The notes: a model not told the origin generated them from the sequence alone. Shown: positions 15,451-24,329, numbered from the stretch's first letter. The stretch: DNA of 64,000 nucleotides from Thermus thermophilus (GCF_019974155.1 NZ_AP025158.1:1488001-1552000), one strand, 5' to 3'. A program made the numbers and translations.

Positions 15451-16211
15451 TGTTCCTGGAAAGGTTTCGCCTGGACGGGAAGGCCGCCCTGGTGACCGGG
15501 GGGTCCCGGGGGCTCGGCCTCGAGGCCGCCTTAGCCCTCAAGGAGGCGGGGGCGAAGGTGGCGGTGGTGGCCCGGCGGGCGAGCTTCTTTGAGGAAGCCC
15601 GCAAGGCCTTAGGGGAGGACGCCCTCTACCTGGAAGGGGACGTGCGGGACGAGGCCCGCCTGGAGGCCATCGCCGAGGAGGTGGAGGAGAAGCTCGGGCC
15701 CCTCACCATCCTGGTGAACGCCGCCGGGATCACCTGGGGGGCCCCTTCCCTGGAGATGCCCGTGGAGAAGGTCCGGGAGGTCCTGGAGGTGAACCTGGTG
15801 GGAGCCTTCCTGGCGAGCCGGGTGGCGGCCCGGCGCATGAAGGAAAGGGGCTACGGCAAGATCATTCACATCGCCTCCGTGGCCGGGCTCAAGGGGGAGT
15901 ACCCCGAGGTCCTGGACGCCGTGGGCTACTCCGCCTCCAAGGGAGGCCTCATCGCCCTCACCCGGGACCTGGCGGTGAAGTGGGGAAGGTGGGGGATTAG
16001 GGTGAACGCCCTCGCCCCAGGGTTTTTCCCCACGCGGATGACGGAGAAGGTCCTCCCCCGGGCGGAAGCCTTCCTCAAGGCCACCCTGCCCCTGGGCCGC
16101 CCCGGGGCCCCGGGGGAGCTCGGCGGGGCGGTCCTCTTCCTGGCGAGCCCCGCCTCGGACTACGTCACCGGGGCCGTCCTCCCCGTGGACGGCGGGGCCA
16201 CGGCCCTCTAG
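15450..16211 (+). CDS. Short-chain dehydrogenase/reductase of the fatty-acid cluster
   Basis: The 253-residue SDR has the NAD(P) motif TGGSRGLGLEAA, the NAAG motif as NAAGI, the catalytic Ser (IIHIASVAG), YSASK (Tyr and Lys) and the C-terminal GAVLPVDGGATAL. Likely a 3-hydroxyacyl-CoA or 3-oxoacyl reductase acting with the MaoC hydratase. Its ATG overlaps the synthetase stop by one base. It is distinct from the SDR remnant at 12.85 kb, so the cluster once had two such genes. Confidence 0.9.
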   Translation: MFLERFRLDGKAALVTGGSRGLGLEAALALKEAGAKVAVVARRASFFEEARKALGEDALYLEGDVRDEARLEAIAEEVEEKLGPLTILVNAAGITWGAPSLEMPVEKVREVLEVNLVGAFLASRVAARRMKERGYGKIIHIASVAGLKGEYPEVLDAVGYSASKGGLIALTRDLAVKWGRWGIRVNALAPGFFPTRMTEKVLPRAEAFLKATLPLGRPGAPGELGGAVLFLASPASDYVTGAVLPVDGGATAL

Positions 16212-16213
16212 CC

Positions 16214-17061
16214 ATGCCCTTCCGCACCCTGCTCGCCGTCCAGGCCGAGGCCAGGCCGGAGCCCTACCGCACGGCGGAGGCCTTTAGGGAGCGGGTCTTC
16301 GCCCTCCTCGAGCCCCTAAGCGGCACCCCCGCCCCGAGGCTCGCCGCCTTCCCCGAGCTCTTCGGCCTCCCCCTCCTCCTCCACCTGGACGGTGGGCTCG
16401 CCCCCAAGGCCCTCCTCCTGGACCCCCTCCTCCCCTGGCGGCGGGCCCGGCGGGCCTACGGCGTCTTCCTCGAGGTCATGGCCGAGGCCGCACGGGCCTT
16501 CGGCGCCTACCTCCTCGCAGGCTCCCTCCTCTCCCCCCCTACGAGGAGGAGCTCGCCCGGGGCCGGTTCAGCCGCACCCCCTTCTTCCAGAACCTCGCCC
16601 TCTTCTTCAACCCCCGGGGCCGCCTCCTCGCCCAGGTGCCCAAGATGGAGCTCACTCCCCCGGAAAGGTGGCTCCGGCGGGGCCGCTTCGGCCCCCACCT
16701 GGTGGAAACGGAGGCGGGGAAGGTGGGGATCCTCATCTGCCTGGACGGCTTTTACGAGCGGTACCTCGCCCGCCTGGACGCTCTTGGAGCGGAGGTCCTC
16801 CTCCAGCCCTCCGCCAACCCCGCCCCCTGGGAAAGGCCCTGGCCCCCCGACCCCGCCCGCAAGGAGGGGGAGGTGTGGGTGGCCTCGGCCCAAGAGCGCC
16901 TCCTCGGCCGGGAGCACCTCCGCCTCCTCCTCAACCCCATGCTGAACGGGAAGGTGGCGGGCCTGGGCTTCCAGGGGCGAAGCGGGATCTACGCCCCCGG
17001 GGAGGTCCTCCGCTTGGCCCAGGCCCCCACGGGGGACGAGGCCCTACTCCTCCGCCTCTAG
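16214..17061 (+). pseudogene. Nitrilase-superfamily amidohydrolase interrupted by a one-base frameshift
   Basis: Frame one (from 16214) carries the first third of a carbon-nitrogen hydrolase with the catalytic Glu in LAAFPELFGLP. The second frame continues from YEEELARGRFSRTPFFQN with the catalytic Lys in VPKMELTPPERW and Cys in GILICLDGFYERY, ending at 17061. The break is at the C7 run 16533-16539; an eighth C restores one frame of about 282 codons with the whole E-K-C triad. This may be a sequencing error, a recent mutation or a slippage site. Its 3' end overlaps the convergent PPIase gene by 18 bases. Confidence 0.85.
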
Positions 17062-17970
17062 GCGCTCGGGGTAGAGGCGCACGGGCACGGCGCGGACCAG
17101 GGCCTCCTCGAGCCGCTCCCAGGCCCGGTCCGCCACCTCCTTCTCCAGAAGCGGGGCCACCTCCTCCAGGGGGTAGCGGCCCGGGGGGACCACCCGCTCC
17201 AGAAGGATCAGGTGGTAGCCGAACTCCGTCCGCACGGGGCCCGAGACCTCCCCGGGCCGGAGGCGCACGAGGGCCTCCTCAAAGGCGGGGACGTAGGTGC
17301 CCTCGGGGGCGCACCCCAGGTCCCCGCCCTCCTCCTTGGAGCCCGGGTCCTGGGAGACCGCCCGGGCCACCTCGGCGAAGGCCTCCCCACGGGCAAGCCG
17401 CAGGCGGGCCTCCTCCGCCTCCTCCCGGGTGGGGACGAGAAGGTGCCGGGCGCAGTAGAGGGTGGGGTGGCGGTACTCCGGGGAGAGGAGCCAAAGGGCC
17501 TCGAGGGCCGCCCGGGAGACGACGAGCCGGGAGCGGTACCGGGCCTCCAGGGCCTCGAGGGCCATGACCTCGGCCACGAGCCCGCGGTAGGCCTCAAGCC
17601 CCGGGACCCCCGCCTGACGGAGCGCCTCTTCCAGGGCCTCCTCCTCGGGGAAGGCCTCCTTCAGGGCGTGGACCCGGGCCTCAACGGCGGCAGCGTCCGG
17701 GTAGAGCCCCTCCTTCCGGGCCCGCTGGAGAAGGGCCTTCTCCCGGGCCAGGGCCTCGAGGAAGGCAGGCCGATAAGCGGCGAGGAGGGCCCGGGCCTCC
17801 TCCGTGTCGGGCAGGCCGAGCTGGGCCAGGGCGCTCCGCACGAAGAGGCCGTAGCGGAGCTCAAACGCTTCCCGGGTGATCGCCTCGGGGCCCACCTGGG
17901 CCACCACCTCCCCCTGGGCCAGGGCCATGGGGGCGAGGACCAAGGCCAGGGCCAAAAGAAACGCGCGCAT
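17044..17970 (-). CDS. Exported parvulin-type peptidyl-prolyl isomerase
   Basis: The 308-residue protein starts at ATG 17970, which gives a clean signal peptide (MRAFLLALALVLAPMALAQ). A SurA/PrsA-like N-terminal chaperone region is followed by a rotamase domain (about residues 165-275) with YCARHLLVPTREEAEEA, GGDLGCAPEGTYVPAFEEAL and TEFGYHLILLERV. It should help folding of exported proteins. It diverges from hemE with only 13 bases between the start codons. Confidence 0.9.
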   Translation of the reverse strand: MRAFLLALALVLAPMALAQGEVVAQVGPEAITREAFELRYGLFVRSALAQLGLPDTEEARALLAAYRPAFLEALAREKALLQRARKEGLYPDAAAVEARVHALKEAFPEEEALEEALRQAGVPGLEAYRGLVAEVMALEALEARYRSRLVVSRAALEALWLLSPEYRHPTLYCARHLLVPTREEAEEARLRLARGEAFAEVARAVSQDPGSKEEGGDLGCAPEGTYVPAFEEALVRLRPGEVSGPVRTEFGYHLILLERVVPPGRYPLEEVAPLLEKEVADRAWERLEEALVRAVPVRLYPERLEAEE

Positions 17971-17973
17971 GCC

Positions 17974-17987
17974 CCATGCTAGCATGG
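17974..17987. promoter_or_regulatory. 14-base palindrome between the PPIase and hemE starts
   Basis: CCATGCTAGCATGG is a perfect palindrome that fills the gap between the divergent start codons and includes the hemE ATG. It could be a regulator site or a result of symmetry in overlapping translation signals; nothing further can be shown. Confidence 0.35.
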
Positions 17988-19009
17988 ACCTCGTGAACGA
18001 CCTCATCCTCCGGGCCGCCCGGGGCGAGCCCACCCCGAGGCCCCCCGTGTGGTTCATGCGCCAGGCCGGGCGCTACCAGAAGGCCTACCGGAAGCTCCGC
18101 GAGCGCTACACCCTCCCCGAGATCGTGCAAAACCCCGAGGTCTGCGCCGAGGTGACCCTCCTCCCCGTGAGAACGCTCGGGGTGGACGCGGCCATCCTCT
18201 TCGCCGACATCACCACCCCCCTCTACGGCATGGGGGTGGACCTCTCCCTGGTGGAGAACAAGGGACCGGTGATCCATAACCCCGTCCGGGACGAAAAGGG
18301 CGTGGAGGCCTTGAGGCCCCTCGTGCCCGAGGAGGCCGTCCCCTTCGTCCTAGAGACGATCCGGATCCTCAAGCGGGAGCTTCCCGTCCCCCTCATCGGC
18401 TTCGCCGGGGCCCCCTTCACCCTGGCGAGCTACCTGGTGGAAGGGGGGCCGAGCCGCCGCTTCCTCCGGGTCAAGGCCCTGATGTACGGGGAGGAGGCCC
18501 TGTGGCACCGCCTCATGGAGAAGCTCACCGAGGCCATGGCCCGTTACCTCCGGGCCCAGGCCGAGGCGGGGGCCGACCTCCTCCAGGTCTTTGACTCCTG
18601 GGTGGGGGCGCTCTCCCCCGCGGATTACCGCCGCTACGTCAAGCCCCACATGGAAAGGCTCTTCCAAAGCCTCAGGCCCGCGGGGGTCCCCGTGATCCAC
18701 TTCGGCGTGGGCACCATGGGGCTCCTCGAGGACATGAAGGAAGCGGGCGGGGACGTCCTGGGCCTGGACCACCACACCCCCCTCCCCTGGGCCCGCGCCC
18801 TCCTCGGGGCCACCCCCGTCCAGGGGAACCTGGACCCCGCCGTCCTCCTCGCCCCCAAAGGGGTCATCCGCCGCGAGGTGCAGAGGATCCTGGAGGAAAA
18901 CGGCGGGAAAGGCGGGCACATCTTCAACCTGGGGCACGGGATCGTGCCCGAGACCCCCGAGGAGAACGTGCGCTACGTGGTAGAACTCATCCAGGAGGTA
19001 ACGGCATGA
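17984..19009 (+). CDS. hemE: Uroporphyrinogen III decarboxylase
   Basis: HemE converts uroporphyrinogen III to coproporphyrinogen III. The 341-residue protein has the substrate-binding PPVWFMRQAGRYQKAY motif near the N-terminus, GFAGAPFTLASYLVEGGPSR, the FDSW segment and the C-terminal NLGHGIVPETPEENV. The start at 17984 gives the family N-terminus. It overlaps hemH by four bases (ATGA) and heads the heme operon. Confidence 0.97.
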   Translation: MDLVNDLILRAARGEPTPRPPVWFMRQAGRYQKAYRKLRERYTLPEIVQNPEVCAEVTLLPVRTLGVDAAILFADITTPLYGMGVDLSLVENKGPVIHNPVRDEKGVEALRPLVPEEAVPFVLETIRILKRELPVPLIGFAGAPFTLASYLVEGGPSRRFLRVKALMYGEEALWHRLMEKLTEAMARYLRAQAEAGADLLQVFDSWVGALSPADYRRYVKPHMERLFQSLRPAGVPVIHFGVGTMGLLEDMKEAGGDVLGLDHHTPLPWARALLGATPVQGNLDPAVLLAPKGVIRREVQRILEENGGKGGHIFNLGHGIVPETPEENVRYVVELIQEVTA

Positions 19010-19959
19010 ACGTCCTTCTCATGGCCTACGGCACCCCTTACGCCCCCGAGGAGGTGGAGCCTTACTACACGGACATCCGCCGGGGGCGCCGCCCCTCGGA
19101 GGAGCTCCTCAAGGAGCTCGCCGAGCGGTACGAGGCCATCGGCAAAAGCCCCCTGAACGAGATCACCCTGGCCCAGGCGGTCCGCCTCCAGGCCCTCCTC
19201 AACCTGGAGGCCCCCCCCTACCCCAAGCGCCTCCTGGGCCCCTTCCCTCCCCGCGCCCCCCACGGCCCCGCCCGGGTCTACGTGGGGACGAAGCACTGGC
19301 ACCCCTCCATCGGGGAGGCGGTGGCCGCCATGCACGAGGACGGGGTGCGGCGGGCCGTGGCCATCGTGGCCGCTCCCCACTACTCCTTGAGGAGCGTGGC
19401 CGAGTACCGGGAGAAGGTGGACTCGGCCCTAAAAGCCCTCCCCGAGCCCATAGACTTCGTCTGGGTGGAAAGCTACGAGGCCCACCCCGGCCTCATCGCC
19501 GCCTACGCCCGGAGGCTCGAGGAGGTGATCTGGCGCCTGAAGAACCCGGGGAAGGCGGCCTACGTCTTCACCGCCCACTCCATTCCCCTCTCCGCCGTGG
19601 AGAAGGGGGACCCCTACCCCAGGCAGGTGGAGAAGACGGCGGAACTCATCGCCAAGAGGCTCGCCCTCCCCCGCTTCTACGTGGCCTACCAGTCGGCGGG
19701 GCGCACCCCGGAGCCCTGGCTCGGCCCCGACATCAACGAGCTTCTGCGCACGCTGAAGGAGGAGGGGTACGAGGAGGTGGCCGTCCAGGCGGTGGGCTTC
19801 CCCGCCGACCACCTGGAGGTCTTCTACGACCTGGACCTCGAGGCCCAGGCCACGGCGAGGGCGCTCGGCCTGAGGCTCCTTAGGGCCCGGAGCCTGAACG
19901 CGGACCTGGACTACATCCAGGTCCTCAAGGACCTGGTGGAGGCGGCGTGGCCGAGGTAG
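19006..19959 (+). CDS. hemH: Ferrochelatase
   Basis: The 317-residue protein inserts ferrous iron into proto- or coproporphyrin. Seen are MNVLLMAYGTPYAPEEVEPYYTDIRRG, the metal-binding histidine region APHYSLRSVAEY, and FTAHSIPLSAVEKGDPY. Next to hemE and an HemG/HemY-type oxidase, it may act in the coproporphyrin-dependent route used by many Gram-positive and Deinococcus-Thermus bacteria, in which case CpfC is the better name. Its 3' end overlaps the oxidase by 13 bases. Confidence 0.95.
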   Translation: MNVLLMAYGTPYAPEEVEPYYTDIRRGRRPSEELLKELAERYEAIGKSPLNEITLAQAVRLQALLNLEAPPYPKRLLGPFPPRAPHGPARVYVGTKHWHPSIGEAVAAMHEDGVRRAVAIVAAPHYSLRSVAEYREKVDSALKALPEPIDFVWVESYEAHPGLIAAYARRLEEVIWRLKNPGKAAYVFTAHSIPLSAVEKGDPYPRQVEKTAELIAKRLALPRFYVAYQSAGRTPEPWLGPDINELLRTLKEEGYEEVAVQAVGFPADHLEVFYDLDLEAQATARALGLRLLRARSLNADLDYIQVLKDLVEAAWPR

Positions 19960-21320
19960 GGGTGGCCGTAGTGGGCGGGGGGTGGGCGGGGCTGGCCGCC
20001 GCCTTAGCCCTCAAGGAGGCGGGGGCGGACTTCCTCCTCCTGGAGGCCAGCCTCCGCCTCGGGGGGAAGGTGCGCACCGCCCGGCAGGAGGGCTTCCTGG
20101 TGGAGGGGGGGCCCGACGCCAGCGTCCGCTACAAGAAGGAGGTGCTGGAGCTCGCCCAGGCCTTCGGCCTCGAGCCCATCGGCACCCTTCCGGAAAAGCC
20201 CGCGGCCTACATCCTCTACCGGGGGAAGCGCCACCCCCTGCCCGAAGGCCTCCTCCAGGTGGTGCCCGGGGACCTCAAGGCCCTGGCCCGCACCCCCCTC
20301 CTCTCCCTCCCGGGGAAGCTCCGGGCCCTCTACGACCTCTTCCTTCCCCGGGGGGCGAAGGAGGACGAGACCCTGAGGGAGTTCGTGGAGAGGCGCCTGG
20401 GGCCCGAGGTCTACCGGGCCCTGGTGGCCCCCCTGGCCGGGGGGGTGTACGGGGGGGAGCCCGACGACCTCTCCATGCGGGCCGCCTTTCCCCAGCTCTG
20501 GGAGCTGGAGGGGAAGCACCGGAGCCTCCTCCTCGGGGCCATGCGGGCGCGCAAGGGGCGGGGAAGCCGGGAGGGGGGCAGCCTCTTCTTCTCCTTCGCC
20601 GAGGGCCTCCAGGCCCTCACCCGGCGGATGGCCGAGGCCCTGGGGGAGCGGGTCCTGCGGGGCACCCCCGTCCTCGGCTTGGAGCCAGGGCACGGAAGGT
20701 GGCGCCTCCACACCCCTAAAGGGGCCCTCCTCGCCGAGGCCGTGGTCCTCGCCGTCCCCGCCCCCCAGGCGGCGGGCCTCCTCAGGCCCTTCCTCCCGGA
20801 GGCCACCGCTTTGCTCAAGGGGATCCCCCACACCCCGGCGGCCACGGTGAGCCTGGCCTTCCCCGGGGCGCTCCCCGTGGAGGGGCACGGGCTGCTTGTG
20901 GCCAAGGGGGAGGGGCTTCGGGCCCGGGGGTTCACCTGGACGCACCGGAAGTGGCCGGGGCGGGTCCCGGAGGGGTTCAGCCTGGTGCGGGCCTACTTCT
21001 CAGGGGAGGCCGCCCGGCTTTCCGAGGAGGCCCTCATCCGGCTGGCCCTGGAAGACCTAGCCCGCCTCCTCCCGGGCCTTCCCCGGGTCCACCGGGCCTG
21101 GGCCTTCCGCTTCCCCGAGGGGATGCCCGCCTACCGGGTGGGCCACCTGGACCGGGTGGAGCGGCTGGAGATGGCCCTGGTCAAGGCGCCCGGCCTCTTC
21201 CTCGCGGGGAACTACCTCCAGGGGGTGGGCCTGCCCGAGGTGGTGCGCTCGGGGAGGCGGGCGGCGCAAAGGGCCCTGGCCCACCTCTCCCTAGGCGAGG
21301 CCCATGGAGCTTCTCGGTGA
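19947..21320 (+). CDS. hemY: Protoporphyrinogen / coproporphyrinogen III oxidase (HemY type)
   Basis: The 457-residue FAD enzyme has the dinucleotide motif VAVVGGGWAGLAAALALKEAG, the GG doublet LRLGGKVRT, LVEGGPDA and the C-terminal LFLAGNYLQGVGLPEVVRSGR. It oxidises the porphyrinogen to the porphyrin before or after decarboxylation; the substrate cannot be told from sequence by eye. GTG start at 19947 is inside hemH, which supports one three-gene heme operon. Confidence 0.94.
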   Translation: MAEVGVAVVGGGWAGLAAALALKEAGADFLLLEASLRLGGKVRTARQEGFLVEGGPDASVRYKKEVLELAQAFGLEPIGTLPEKPAAYILYRGKRHPLPEGLLQVVPGDLKALARTPLLSLPGKLRALYDLFLPRGAKEDETLREFVERRLGPEVYRALVAPLAGGVYGGEPDDLSMRAAFPQLWELEGKHRSLLLGAMRARKGRGSREGGSLFFSFAEGLQALTRRMAEALGERVLRGTPVLGLEPGHGRWRLHTPKGALLAEAVVLAVPAPQAAGLLRPFLPEATALLKGIPHTPAATVSLAFPGALPVEGHGLLVAKGEGLRARGFTWTHRKWPGRVPEGFSLVRAYFSGEAARLSEEALIRLALEDLARLLPGLPRVHRAWAFRFPEGMPAYRVGHLDRVERLEMALVKAPGLFLAGNYLQGVGLPEVVRSGRRAAQRALAHLSLGEAHGASR

Positions 21321-21567
21321 GGAGGGAAGAAGGCTTCTTCGGCTCGGCCTCCTTCCCGGCCTCCTGGGCGGGGGGCTCGCGGTGGCCTTCCGCCTCCTCC
21401 TCCTGGTCCCTCCCCTCGCCCTGCCCCTCGCGGGCGGTGGGGCTTTTCATACCACCCCATGCTGGCTCGCGCCAGCATGGGGGCCCCGGCAAAAGGTCCC
21501 TAAGGAGCTTCCCTGGGCCAGTCGGGCGAAGGAAACCGGAAGAAAGGGTATCAGCGCCTGGCTTTAA
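21304..21567 (+). pseudogene. Possible truncated membrane-protein gene after the heme operon
   Basis: An ATG frame begins 17 bases before the hemY stop. Its first 45 or so codons have Thermus-like G/C third positions and encode a hydrophobic segment (RLLRLGLLPGLLGGGLAVAF), reminiscent of the start of CLC-type channels. From about 21441 it enters the dispersed repeat and loses coding character. It is best read as a truncated gene start; a chance ORF cannot be excluded. Confidence 0.3.
21449..21486 (-). repeat. Dispersed palindromic repeat (12-bp arms)
   Basis: Arms CCCCATGCTGGC (21455-21466) and GCCAGCATGGGG (21471-21482) flank the loop TCGC. On the minus strand it continues into GGTGGTATGAAAAG. 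Partial copies lie at 4189-4207 and about 28096-28122. It may end the heme operon transcript, but there is no T tract after it on the plus strand. Confidence 0.6.
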
Positions 21568-21627
21568 AGCCGGGGCCTGGCCCAGCTTCCCCCGGGCCGG
21601 CCCCTCCTCCTCGGGGACCTGGTTTCG

Positions 21628-21690
21628 CCGCGGCGGGGGCCCCCAAAGGACCTTCCCAAGCCTTATTTCGGGCAACCCGTGTTGCGAATC
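21628..21690 (+). repeat. Second dispersed repeat module
   Basis: This segment matches the reverse complement of about 28235-28295 with gaps: both contain GCGGYGGGGG, a run of C with AAA, ACCT, AGCC, TTCGGGC and CCCRTGTTGCGAA in the same order. Neither copy is coding. The rest of the 21568-21726 spacer shows no gene. Confidence 0.5.
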
Positions 21691-21726
21691 AACGTGCGGC
21701 CACTTAAGCGTTCGCACGGGGCGGCC

Positions 21727-23388
21727 TCAGACCTGGACCACCTCGAGGCCCCGGAGCCGGTTGACGGCGGCGGCGAGCTCCAAGGGGCGCACCCAGGCGA
21801 GCTCGGGGGCCTCCTCCAGGGCAAAGAGGTCCTCCACCCCGAGGAGGGCCCGCTCCACCAGGGCCTTAAGCGGCGTCCGCCCGTCGGCAAGCCCCCCCAG
21901 GCGCTTGAACAGGGCCCCGAGGGCCCGAACCTGGGCCTGCTCAAAGAGGTCCAAGGCGGAGAGGTCCACCGTCTCCTCCCCGTAGACGAGCTCCCGCAAG
22001 CCCCGGCCCTTCACCTTCTCCTTCCGCCCCCGCCTGGGGTCAAAGCTCGCCGGCAAGGGGGCCCGGGGCACGGCCCGCAAGGGGTGGCGGGGCTCGCCGA
22101 AGGCCCGGCCCGTGGGGTGGGCCCGGGCGATGGCCTTCGCCTCGGCCGTCACCTCCCGGGGGCGGTACGCCTCCATGAGGACCACGGTGTCCGCCAGGTC
22201 CAGGTAGTCCCCCACGCCCCCCACCACCAGGACGAGGCTCACGCCCAAGGCCTTGAAGTCCCCTACCCGGTCCAGGATGGGCGTCAGGGTCTCCCGCCGC
22301 ACCAGGGCCTGCATCCGGGCGTCCCGCACCAGGAGGTTCGTGGCCGAGGTGTCCTCGTCCAGAAGGAGCACCCTCGCCCCCATCTCCAGGGCCTCGAGGA
22401 TGGCCGCGGCCAGGCTCGTGGAGCCCGAGGCGTCCTCCGTGGAGAAGAAGGCGGTGTCCTGGCCCAGGGGGAGGTCGTGGACGAAGGGCCTCAGGTCCAC
22501 GCCCTTCACGCTCCGGCCGTCCTCGGACTGAACCCTCTGGGCGAGGGGGTCCGTCACCACCCACTCCCGCCCGTCCCCGGGGACGTGGGGGAAGACCCCG
22601 TGGACCAGGGCCTCCAGGAGGGTGGTCTTGCCGTGGAACCCGCCCCCGGTGATCAGGGTGAGGCCCCGGGGAAGCCCCATCCCCCACACCTCCCCGGCGT
22701 GGGGGGTATGGAAGGCCACCCTGAGGGCAGGGGGGCTCTGGAAGGGCACCGCCCCCTTCAGGGGCCTCTGGCTCACCCCGCTTTCCCGGGGAAGGACGCT
22801 CCCCTCCCCCACGAAGGCCACCAGGCCCCGCTCGGCGAGGCGCTCCTGGATGAAGGCGAAGTCCTCCGCCTGGCGGACGTGGCGGAGGAGGGCCTCCCGG
22901 TCCAGCTCCTGGAGGAAGGCCTCCAGGTGGCGGGAGAGGGCCTGGAAGAGCCGCCTGGCCTCCCGCCCGAGGATGCGCCTTCCCTGGGCGGGAAGGCCCA
23001 CCCGGAAGCGCAGGAAAAGCCCCTCCTCCCCAAGGTGCGCCCCGGCCCGGCGCAGGACCTTGGGGCTTTCCACCTCCACCCGCACGGCCCCCGAGTGGCC
23101 GGAGCCCGCAAGGCGGGGCAGGTCCCGCAGCCGGGCTTTGAGGGCCCGGAGGAGGAAGTCCTCCACCGCCACCCGCCCCTCGGGCCGGGTGTAGACCCGG
23201 AGGGCCTCCAGGGCCTGGCCCGGGTAGATCACCTCCAGGACGCTTGGGGTGGCGAAGGGGTCCCCCTGCACGTGGACGAAGCGGAGGGCGAAGCCCTTTC
23301 CCCGCCAGACCCCCTTCAGGTCCTTGTAGAAGGGGTAGGGCTTGCCTTCCAGGGCCTCGAGGCGGTCCAAAAGGTCCTCCAGCCGCAT
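21727..23388 (-). CDS. ABC-class ATPase, MRB1590-like family
   Basis: The 553-residue cytosolic protein belongs to the predicted 'ATPase of the ABC class' family (COG3044). It has Walker A GGGFHGKTTLLEAL near residue 255, the family's DLRPFVHDLPLGQDTAFFSTEDASGSTSLA signature region, and Walker B ARVLLLDEDTSATNLLVRD near residue 350. No transmembrane segments are present. The trypanosomal member MRB1590 acts in RNA editing and binds nucleic acid; the bacterial role is not known. Confidence 0.87.
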   Translation of the reverse strand: MRLEDLLDRLEALEGKPYPFYKDLKGVWRGKGFALRFVHVQGDPFATPSVLEVIYPGQALEALRVYTRPEGRVAVEDFLLRALKARLRDLPRLAGSGHSGAVRVEVESPKVLRRAGAHLGEEGLFLRFRVGLPAQGRRILGREARRLFQALSRHLEAFLQELDREALLRHVRQAEDFAFIQERLAERGLVAFVGEGSVLPRESGVSQRPLKGAVPFQSPPALRVAFHTPHAGEVWGMGLPRGLTLITGGGFHGKTTLLEALVHGVFPHVPGDGREWVVTDPLAQRVQSEDGRSVKGVDLRPFVHDLPLGQDTAFFSTEDASGSTSLAAAILEALEMGARVLLLDEDTSATNLLVRDARMQALVRRETLTPILDRVGDFKALGVSLVLVVGGVGDYLDLADTVVLMEAYRPREVTAEAKAIARAHPTGRAFGEPRHPLRAVPRAPLPASFDPRRGRKEKVKGRGLRELVYGEETVDLSALDLFEQAQVRALGALFKRLGGLADGRTPLKALVERALLGVEDLFALEEAPELAWVRPLELAAAVNRLRGLEVVQV

Positions 23389-23437
23389 CGCCCCCCCAGG
23401 CTACGGGGAAGGCCCCGGGGGGCGCAACCGCGGGAGG

Positions 23438-23470
23438 TTGACAAAGCGAGTTTGATAATGAAATATCACT
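23438..23470 (+). promoter_or_regulatory. Promoter and possible Zur/Fur-type site of the zinc-binding protein gene
   Basis: TTGACA (23438-23443) is a consensus -35; 17 bases on lies AAATAT (23461-23466). Between them and over the -10 is TGATAATGAAATATCA (about 23453-23468), an A/T-rich imperfect palindrome in very G+C-rich surroundings that resembles Fur/Zur boxes (TGATAAT-N-ATTATCA) with one extra base. Predicted transcription starts a few bases before the ATG. Confidence 0.55.
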
Positions 23471-23476
23471 TTTGCC

Positions 23477-24322
23477 ATGCGCGCCCTAGCCCTCCTTCCC
23501 TGGCTCCTCGCCGCCGCCTTGGCCCAGGTCCAGGTGGCGGCCACCACCCCCATCCTCGCCGACCTCGTCCGGCAGGTGGGGGGAAAGCGGGTGGCGGTGG
23601 TGGCGGTCGTCCCCCCGGGGGCCGACCCCCACACCTTTGAGCCCACCCCCTCCGTGGCCCAGGCCCTAAGCCGGGCCCGCCTCCTCTTCGCCAACGGGCT
23701 CGGCCTCGAGCCCTACCTGCCCAAGCTCCAGGCCCTCCTCCCCAAAAACGCCCGGGTGGTCCTCCTCGGGGAGGGGCAGCCGGGCCTGATCTGCGGGGAG
23801 GACCATGCGGAGGAGGACCACGGCCACGGCCCCTGCGACCCCCACCTCTGGCTGGACCCCGCCTACGCCGTCCGCTACGCCGAGCGGATCCTCGAAGCCC
23901 TCGCCGCTTTGGACCCCGGGGGCCGTGACCTCTACCGGGCCAACCTGGAGCGCTTCAAAAAGGAGGTGGAGGCCCTGGACCGGGCCTATAGGGCCTGCGG
24001 GCTTAAGGGAACGAAGGTGGTGGTCCAGCACGACGCCTTCCGCTACTTCGCCAGGCGGTACGGCCTGGAGGTGGTGGGGGTCCTGAGCCAGGGCGGGGCC
24101 CAGGAGGTGGGGAGCCGGAGCTTCCTCGCCCTGTTGGAGAAGGCCAAGAGGGAGGGGGTCAGGCTCGTCCTCGCCGAGCCTCAGTTCCAGGGCAAGGCCC
24201 TAAGGGCCCTGGCCGAGGCCCTCGGGGCCCGGGTCGCGGTCCTGTACACCGACACCCTGGACGCCCGGGTGAAGACCTACCTGGACCTCCTGCGCCACAA
24301 CCTGCGGGCCCTCTGCCCATAA
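23477..24322 (+). CDS. znuA: Zinc/manganese ABC transporter substrate-binding protein (ZnuA family)
   Basis: The 281-residue protein begins with signal peptide MRALALLPWLLAAALAQ. Metal ligands of the cluster A-I family are seen as histidines in GADPHTFEP, CDPHLWLDP and QHDAFRYF, plus a C-terminal Asp (LYTDTLD). A short acidic His-rich loop (EDHAEEDHGHG) precedes the second ligand, a mark of zinc-specific members. No permease or ATPase gene is adjacent, so the transporter partners must lie elsewhere. galK follows after eight bases. Confidence 0.9.
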   Translation: MRALALLPWLLAAALAQVQVAATTPILADLVRQVGGKRVAVVAVVPPGADPHTFEPTPSVAQALSRARLLFANGLGLEPYLPKLQALLPKNARVVLLGEGQPGLICGEDHAEEDHGHGPCDPHLWLDPAYAVRYAERILEALAALDPGGRDLYRANLERFKKEVEALDRAYRACGLKGTKVVVQHDAFRYFARRYGLEVVGVLSQGGAQEVGSRSFLALLEKAKREGVRLVLAEPQFQGKALRALAEALGARVAVLYTDTLDARVKTYLDLLRHNLRALCP

Positions 24323-24329
24323 TGGAGGC

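Noticed and set aside
17971-18057. Longer start for the parvulin-type PPIase
   Set aside because: It would read through the hemE start region and bury the signal peptide.
21679-23640. 653-codon plus-strand open frame
   Set aside because: It is antisense to the ABC-class ATPase gene; its Gly/Pro/His/Glu-rich composition is typical of mirror frames in high-G+C DNA, and the minus-strand frame has clear Walker motifs.
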